10,747 nucleotides of DNA, from assembly GCA_947466555.1 (NCBI GenBank), contig CANIFK010000117.1:1-10747 (forward strand). Reading direction: 5' to 3'. The translations under genes and the position numbers were made by a program. Positions 6,695 through 10,747 of the stretch are shown here, in pieces. This stretch comes from Acidobacteriota bacterium (GTDB lineage: Bacteria > Acidobacteriota > Terriglobia > Bryobacterales > Bryobacteraceae). Position 1 is the first letter of the stretch, and every line of letters begins with the position of its first letter. The notes beneath the pieces were generated by a model. It was not told the DNA's origin. It did not search any database and saw only the letters and a list, made by a program, of their open reading frames with translations.

Positions 6695-7871
6695 GACGTG
6701 CGAGGATAGCCGCCAGTTTTGCGGCGGCAGCGGAAAAGGGGTGATGTTGTGCGAACGTGCGGGCGGCGCGACCCTTGGCGGTTAGATCTTCTGCCGCGAG
6801 CTGTTGCAGTTTTGGCAGGAAGGTTTCTTTGGTGGCAACGGCGCCAAACTCCGGTTGCATGACCGCGCGGGCTCCGGCGTGATCGAGCGTGATGGCGGGC
6901 AGCCCATATTGGAACGCTTCCATCAGCGTGAGTCCGTAGGATTCGTGGCTGGAGGGGAATACGTAGAGATCGGCGGCGGAGAAGTAGTTTTGCTTCTGCG
7001 GTCCGTGGACGTGGCCCGGGAAGATAACCTTGCTGTGTTTCAACTGCGCGGCTTTGGCGCGGAGCATGGCTTCGTGCTTCTTGCCGTGCATGTAGGCGGC
7101 GCCCCCGCAGATGATTGCGTAGATCGGCGGACAGTTCGGCTGGCGTTCCCAGGCGGCGAGCGCGTCGAGCAACAGCTGTTGGTTTTTCTCCGGCGAGAGC
7201 CGGCTGAGCGTGAGAAGGACCAGCGCGTCGGCGGGGATGCCGAGCTGCGCGCGGGCCGTCTGTTTGTCGACCGGATCGAGCGCCGGCGGCGCACCCCACG
7301 GCAGCACGTGGATCTTGGCCGGATTCGTCTCGGGGTAGCAGCGCAGGATGATCTCTTTCATCGCTGGCGATGGGACGATGTGCGCAGCGGAAAAGCGGAC
7401 GCAGTCGGATTGCTTCTGAAAGATGAGTGTCAGGATGTCGGGACAAAGGGCGCCGATCCGCCGGTGGATTGCCACGAGCGTTTCCGGCGCGACTAGCTCG
7501 CGGCAGTAAATCGAGGCGATGTATGCGACCACGTCGACATGCCAGACGGTGGCAAGTTTGTAGCTCTGCAGCGCCCTGAAATCTGGCCCTTCGGCGATGT
7601 CGTTGACCAGGATGACGGTGTCGGCCGGATCCTGCCGTTGAATCGCCGCTGTGGATGCGGCTTCGAATTGGCGGGAAAAGCGCGCGTAGGAGCCGGTATC
7701 AAAGCCGATGATGTCGTGACCGCTCACCGATTCGGGCGTGAAGAGCTCCAGCTGGAACGGCTGTGTTTTCGCCCATTCGGCCGTCAACATGTCGCACACC
7801 GCCGCCCCGCCGCCCAGCGGGGCGTGCTCGCGCGCGAAGCCGCCATGGGCGGCGGTGTAGAGAACCTTCAC
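6690..7871 (-). CDS. Group 1 (GT4-like) glycosyltransferase
   Basis: The product has 393 residues, normal for a GT-B-fold retaining glycosyltransferase that moves a sugar from a nucleotide donor to an acceptor. The N terminus KVLYTAAHGGF...APLGGGAA (2-24) is the usual first Rossmann strand with a glycine-rich loop. The donor domain shows LSRLSPEKNQQLLLDA (222-237), then SSHESYGLTLMEA (307-319) carrying the EX7E pair Glu310 and Glu318, followed by GLPAITLDHAGA (323-334). There is no signal peptide or membrane segment, so it acts in the cytoplasm, perhaps at the inner face of the membrane. It starts with GTG at 7871, overlapping the cupin stop by four bases (GTGA), a strong sign of coupled translation. 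It ends 8 bp before the MBL-fold gene. The acceptor is unknown; a link to the exported downstream proteins or to a secreted glycan is only inferred from position. Confidence 0.87.
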   Translation of the reverse strand: MKVLYTAAHGGFAREHAPLGGGAAVCDMLTAEWAKTQPFQLELFTPESVSGHDIIGFDTGSYARFSRQFEAASTAAIQRQDPADTVILVNDIAEGPDFRALQSYKLATVWHVDVVAYIASIYCRELVAPETLVAIHRRIGALCPDILTLIFQKQSDCVRFSAAHIVPSPAMKEIILRCYPETNPAKIHVLPWGAPPALDPVDKQTARAQLGIPADALVLLTLSRLSPEKNQQLLLDALAAWERQPNCPPIYAIICGGAAYMHGKKHEAMLRAKAAQLKHSKVIFPGHVHGPQKQNYFSAADLYVFPSSHESYGLTLMEAFQYGLPAITLDHAGARAVMQPEFGAVATKETFLPKLQQLAAEDLTAKGRAARTFAQHHPFSAAAAKLAAILARL

Positions 7872-8350
7872 CGGACGAATTGATCGACGAAAGACTCGCC
7901 GAGACCGACCTCGATGTAATGCTTGCGGCACATGTCGATCTTCGTGAAGACATCTTCGAAGCCGGTGTTGCGGCCCTCGGCATCGACATAATACATGCAG
8001 CCGGAAATGTTGAAAAACGTAATCATCTCGTCGGCCGAGTCCACTGTGAGCGTGTGGGTTTCGCCCGGCGGTTCGAACACATAGTCGCCGGCATTGGCGA
8101 CCCAATCATGCTCTAGATAGCGCCACGAGCCCTTGATAACGTAGCCGTGCACGGGTGCTGGGTGGCGATGGCGGCTAAGCACGCCGGCCTTGCGCACGCG
8201 CAGCAGGTTGCACCATTGCCCCTGCAGCGTGTTCAACATGAGCGGGCGGAACCAGACGTTGGGCGCCTGCGGAACCCAGATGCGCTCGTCATCGGGGACG
8301 GCGGTGGTAACGATCTGCGCGGGCGAGAGAGGGTGAGTTGTTTCTGACAT
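7868..8350 (-). CDS. Cupin protein of the 2,4'-dihydroxyacetophenone dioxygenase-like family
   Basis: This is a small single-domain cupin of 160 residues. The first cupin motif holds HRHPAPVHGYVIKGSWRYLE (61-80), with His61 and His63 and an acidic residue at Glu80. The second has DYVFEPPGETHTL (89-101), with His99. Three histidines and a glutamate of this spacing match the iron site of DAD-type cupins, which cleave the C-C bond of a hydroxyacetophenone with oxygen; many relatives have other or unknown roles, so only the family is assigned. No signal peptide is present. The ATG at 8350 is used; a GTG at 8359, three codons upstream, would overlap the SDR stop by four bases and is an equally reasonable start. 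No clear ribosome site precedes either. It lies between the SDR and glycosyltransferase genes and is most likely expressed by coupling to them. Confidence 0.8.
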   Translation of the reverse strand: MSETTHPLSPAQIVTTAVPDDERIWVPQAPNVWFRPLMLNTLQGQWCNLLRVRKAGVLSRHRHPAPVHGYVIKGSWRYLEHDWVANAGDYVFEPPGETHTLTVDSADEMITFFNISGCMYYVDAEGRNTGFEDVFTKIDMCRKHYIEVGLGESFVDQFVR

Positions 8351-8355
8351 AGAGT

Positions 8356-9060
8356 TCACACGGCCAAGTAGCCGCCATCGATCGGGAGGATGGCTCCATT
8401 GATGAACGACGCGGCTTCGGAACACAAGAATAGCACCGGGGGCGCGACCTCTTCGGGCAGGCCCCAGCGCTTCATCGGGCAGCGCTCGAGGATCGGCGCG
8501 GAGCGGACCGGATCTTCGTGCAGCGCCTGGGTAAGCGGAGTCGCAATCCAGCCCGGCGCGACGGCGTTGACGCGAATCCCATCGGCCGCCCAGGCGACGG
8601 CGAGCGACTTGGTGAGCTGGCCGATCGCGCCCTTCGACGCTGTATAGGCTGGCACGCGCGGCCCGCCAAAGTAGGTCCACATGGAGGCGATGTTGACGAT
8701 GGCGCCTTTCGAAGCGGTCAGTTTCGGACGCGCCTCGGTGCAGAGTCGCATGGCCCCGGTTAAATTTACGTCGAGCACTTGCTGGAAGACATCAATGGAG
8801 TATTCGTCATCGCGCCGGACAATCCCGGCTGCGGTGACGAGAAAATCGATCGCTGGAATTTCAGCGATCAGCGACCGGCAAGCGTCGGTATCGGTGACGT
8901 CGAGTGCCCCGAAATGTATGTTGGGCTCATCGGCGGGAATCGTGCCGAGCCCCCCAGCGTGCACAGTGGCGCCGGCGGCGGCGAAGGCCCGGGCGATGGC
9001 CAGCCCGATCCCGGACGTGCCTCCGGAGACGAGTGCGGTACGGCCAGTAAATGAGAACAT
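8356..9060 (-). CDS. Short-chain dehydrogenase/reductase (SDR), classical type
   Basis: An NAD(P)-dependent oxidoreductase of 234 residues, close to the classical SDR length of about 250. The cofactor loop is SGGTSGIG (12-19), the structural NNAG motif appears as TAAG (76-79), and the catalytic residues are Asn99, Ser126, Tyr139 and Lys143 (YTASK, 139-143). NAVAPGWIATPL (165-176) and NGAILPIDGGY (221-231) complete the family pattern. The C terminus resembles the group acting on sugar acids and other secondary alcohols, such as 2-deoxy-gluconate 3-dehydrogenase or acyl-carrier reductases, but the substrate cannot be fixed. The ATG at 9060 is chosen because the Rossmann fold begins immediately after it; an earlier in-frame ATG would extend into pdxH. 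It is the first gene of the seven-gene run, divergent from pdxH, and ends 5 bp before the cupin. Cytoplasmic. Confidence 0.88.
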   Translation of the reverse strand: MFSFTGRTALVSGGTSGIGLAIARAFAAAGATVHAGGLGTIPADEPNIHFGALDVTDTDACRSLIAEIPAIDFLVTAAGIVRRDDEYSIDVFQQVLDVNLTGAMRLCTEARPKLTASKGAIVNIASMWTYFGGPRVPAYTASKGAIGQLTKSLAVAWAADGIRVNAVAPGWIATPLTQALHEDPVRSAPILERCPMKRWGLPEEVAPPVLFLCSEAASFINGAILPIDGGYLAV

Positions 9061-9085
9061 GCAATAACAGGGTAGAACGGGAGTC
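9061..9085. promoter_or_regulatory. Short divergent gap between the SDR operon and pdxH
   Basis: Twenty-five bases separate the SDR start (9060, minus) from the pdxH start (9086, plus). GGGAG (9079-9083) is a plausible but closely spaced ribosome site for pdxH. No ribosome site is seen for SDR. The gap is too short for two full promoters, so -35 and probably -10 elements must extend into the first codons of the opposite gene. I could not identify convincing hexamers on either strand. Confidence 0.3.
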
Positions 9086-9724
9086 ATGGACGACAAAATT
9101 GCGCAGATCAGAAGAACCTATCTCACCGGGGAGCTCGATGAGGCGAATGTGGGTGCGGATCCGATCTTGATGTTTGGCGAGTGGATGAATGCTGCCATTG
9201 AATCGGGTATCGATGAGCCGAACGGAATGGCGCTGGCGACGGCGTCGCCCGATGGGGCGCCCTCGGTCCGCGTTGTCCTCTTGCGGGGCTTCGATGAGCG
9301 GGGATTCGTCTTCTTCACCAACTATGAATCGGCGAAAGGGCAGGATCTGCTGGCCAATCCGCGTGCGGCCGCGACCTTCTGGTGGCAGCCGTTAGAGCGC
9401 CAAGTGCGGGTGAGCGGAAAGGTGGAGAAGATCGCACGGGAAGACAGCGATTCCTACTTCCATTCCCGTCCGCGGGGGCACCAGTTGGGAGCGTGGGCCT
9501 CGCCGCAGAGCCGTGCGGTGAAGGGCCGGCAAGAGCTACAGGCGCGCGCCGTTGATGTGGAGACACTGTTTCCTGGCGAGGTGCCGCTGCCTGACTTCTG
9601 GGGCGGCTACCGGTTGATTCCGGAGCGCGTGGAGTTCTGGCAAGGGCGCGAGAACCGTCTGCACGACCGGTTCGTTTTCGAGAAAAGACAGGGTGCCTGG
9701 ACGGTGACTCGCCTGGCCCCATAA
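9086..9724 (+). CDS. pdxH: Pyridoxamine 5'-phosphate oxidase
   Basis: An FMN-dependent cytoplasmic enzyme that oxidises pyridoxine or pyridoxamine 5'-phosphate to pyridoxal 5'-phosphate, in vitamin B6 synthesis and salvage. At 212 residues it is complete and close to the 218 of E. coli PdxH. FMN-site motifs are RVVLLRGFD (62-70), FFTNYESAKG (76-85) and FWWQPLERQVRVSG (98-111). SYFHSRPRGHQLGAWAS (123-139) and FWGGYRL (171-177) follow. The substrate-site RLHDRF (191-196) and the family-typical ending RLAP (209-212) are both present. The ATG at 9086 fits the known N terminus, and GGGAG lies just upstream. It is a housekeeping gene divergent from the SDR-led run; the sulfatase follows after 10 bp and may be cotranscribed. 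Nothing in it looks damaged. Confidence 0.95.
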   Translation: MDDKIAQIRRTYLTGELDEANVGADPILMFGEWMNAAIESGIDEPNGMALATASPDGAPSVRVVLLRGFDERGFVFFTNYESAKGQDLLANPRAAATFWWQPLERQVRVSGKVEKIAREDSDSYFHSRPRGHQLGAWASPQSRAVKGRQELQARAVDVETLFPGEVPLPDFWGGYRLIPERVEFWQGRENRLHDRFVFEKRQGAWTVTRLAP

Positions 9725-9734
9725 AGTAGTGGGC

Positions 9735-10747
9735 ATGGCGATTTCCCGACGGCAGTTCCTGGCCGCTGCAAGCGCTGCCCTGCCTGCACAGCCTCGCAAG
9801 AAGCTCAATTTCATTTTTGTTTTGGCCGACGATCTCGGCTGGGCGGATCTGCCTGTCAACGGCGGAGACTTCCACGAAACGCCGGAGATCGACGCCTTCG
9901 CGAAAACGGCGATGCGCTTCTCGCAGGCCTATGCCGCGGCGCCGATCTGTTCTCCCACTCGTGCTTCCATTCTCACTGGCAAGAGTCCGGCCCGTCTGGG
10001 CATCACCATTTGGCACGAAGGCGCGTTGCAGAAGGTGACCAACAAACCACTGTTCCCGGCGAAATCCGAAGACCATCTGCCACACGCCGAAGTGACGCTG
10101 GCCGAGCGTTTCCACGACGCCGGCTACCGCACGTTGCATGTGGGCAAATGGCACCTCGGCACAACCGAACATGCGCCGGAGACGCAGGGGTTCGATACCA
10201 GTATCGGCGGCACCCACTGGGGCGCGCCCAAGACGTTTTTCTATCCGTACAAAGGGATGCAGGCCAACGGCGAGTTCCGCTTCATCCCCGGTCTCGGACT
10301 GGGAAAGCCCGGCGATTATCTGACCGACAAGTTCACCGACGCCGCCATCCAGAGCATCGATGCCTGTGGCGGCGAGCCCTTCTTCCTGAACCTCTGGTAT
10401 CACAACCCCCACACCCCCATCGAAGCCAAGCCCGACTACGCCGCCTACTTCGAGAAGAAGCGAAAGCCCGAGTTCAACCACCAGAACGCCAAATACGCCG
10501 GCATGATCCGCAGCCTCAGCGAGAACGTCGGCCGGCTCCTGCAACACCTGGAAACGCGCGGCCTGGCCGATAACACCGTAGTCGTCTTCTTCTCCGATAA
10601 CGGCGGCTACACCGAGAAGAACGGCGGCCAGACGGTGACGACGAACGCCCCGCTTCGCTCCGGCAAGGGGTCCCTCTACGAGGGCGGCATTCGCGTTCCG
10701 TTCCTGATCCGCTGGCCCGGCGTGACGCAGCCCGGAGCTGTTTGCGA
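9735..10747 (+). CDS. Tat-exported type I sulfatase, C-terminally cut by the window edge
   Basis: The first 337 codons of an alkaline-phosphatase-superfamily sulfatase, open to the right edge without a stop. The N terminus has a twin-arginine signal (ISRRQFLAAASAALPA, 3-18). Metal-binding VLADDLGWADL (29-39) is followed by the sulfatase signature CSPTRASILTG (72-82), where Cys72 would be converted to formylglycine by a separate formylglycine-generating enzyme. Active-site motifs GKWHLG (137-142), HNPHTP (223-228), FFSDNGGYTEKNGG (285-298) and RSGKGSLYEGGIRVPF (308-323) are in the family order. It removes sulfate from an organic sulfate ester, probably a polysaccharide or amino sugar, outside the cytoplasm. 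The ATG at 9735 lies 10 bp after the pdxH stop, with only a weak ribosome site. Codons in its second half end in C much more than those of pdxH or the M20 gene. Typical members run to about 450-500 residues, so roughly a quarter to a third is missing. Confidence 0.92.
   Translation, partial: MAISRRQFLAAASAALPAQPRKKLNFIFVLADDLGWADLPVNGGDFHETPEIDAFAKTAMRFSQAYAAAPICSPTRASILTGKSPARLGITIWHEGALQKVTNKPLFPAKSEDHLPHAEVTLAERFHDAGYRTLHVGKWHLGTTEHAPETQGFDTSIGGTHWGAPKTFFYPYKGMQANGEFRFIPGLGLGKPGDYLTDKFTDAAIQSIDACGGEPFFLNLWYHNPHTPIEAKPDYAAYFEKKRKPEFNHQNAKYAGMIRSLSENVGRLLQHLETRGLADNTVVVFFSDNGGYTEKNGGQTVTTNAPLRSGKGSLYEGGIRVPFLIRWPGVTQPGAVC

Noticed and set aside
6682..7446. 255-codon extension of the MBL-fold gene upstream of its signal peptide
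   Set aside because: It lies in another frame inside the glycosyltransferase gene and is Arg/Pro-rich shadow sequence. The signal peptide beginning at 6681 marks the real start.
7872..8105. 78-codon extension of the glycosyltransferase upstream of 7871
   Set aside because: It is an out-of-frame reading of the cupin gene. The GTG at 7871 gives the expected N-terminal Rossmann strand and a four-base overlap with the cupin stop.
9315..10547. 410-codon open frame on the minus strand across pdxH and the sulfatase
   Set aside because: It runs antisense to two well-supported enzymes whose motifs are intact. Its translation shows no recognisable domain.

Overview
The window looks like a piece of a GC-rich chromosome from a soil-type Acidobacteriota, most likely the Bryobacterales/Solibacter group. 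The reasons are the mix of a planctomycete-type cytochrome domain protein, a Tat-exported Gfo/Idh/MocA oxidoreductase, a Tat-exported sulfatase, 24-residue leucine-rich-repeat proteins, and short signal peptides ending in LALPLLAQ. This placement is inference. Planctomycetota or Verrucomicrobiota carry similar gene families and are not excluded.

Layout. Positions 1-327 (minus) hold the N-terminal part of an exported cytochrome-domain protein that runs off the left edge. It is divergent, across 28 bp, from a complete exported M20-family amidohydrolase related to AbgB (356-1744, plus). That gene meets the next one tail to tail, and the two stop codons share the palindrome CTAG at 1741-1744. From 9060 down to 1741 the minus strand carries seven genes in one unbroken run, with gaps of 5, -4, 8, 20, 2 and 8 bp: SDR oxidoreductase, DAD-like cupin, GT4-type glycosyltransferase, B3-type metallo-beta-lactamase-fold hydrolase, a large two-module LRR protein, a smaller LRR protein, and a Tat-exported Gfo/Idh/MocA oxidoreductase. 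A 25-bp divergent gap separates this run from pdxH (9086-9724, plus). A sulfatase follows pdxH by 10 bp and is cut by the right edge.

Working together. The spacing suggests one transcription unit of about 7.3 kb. Its first three products look cytoplasmic and its last four carry export signals. Two dehydrogenases, a metal cupin, a glycosyltransferase and an exported hydrolase would fit the making or remodelling of a glycan or small molecule, with the LRR proteins as exported binding scaffolds. No substrate can be named from the sequence. The two LRR genes look like three copies of one ancestral LRR module, each with its own N- and C-terminal cap, two fused in one gene and one alone in the next.

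I found no rRNA, tRNA, CRISPR array, insertion sequence or convincing hairpin terminator. No gap between genes exceeds 28 bp.
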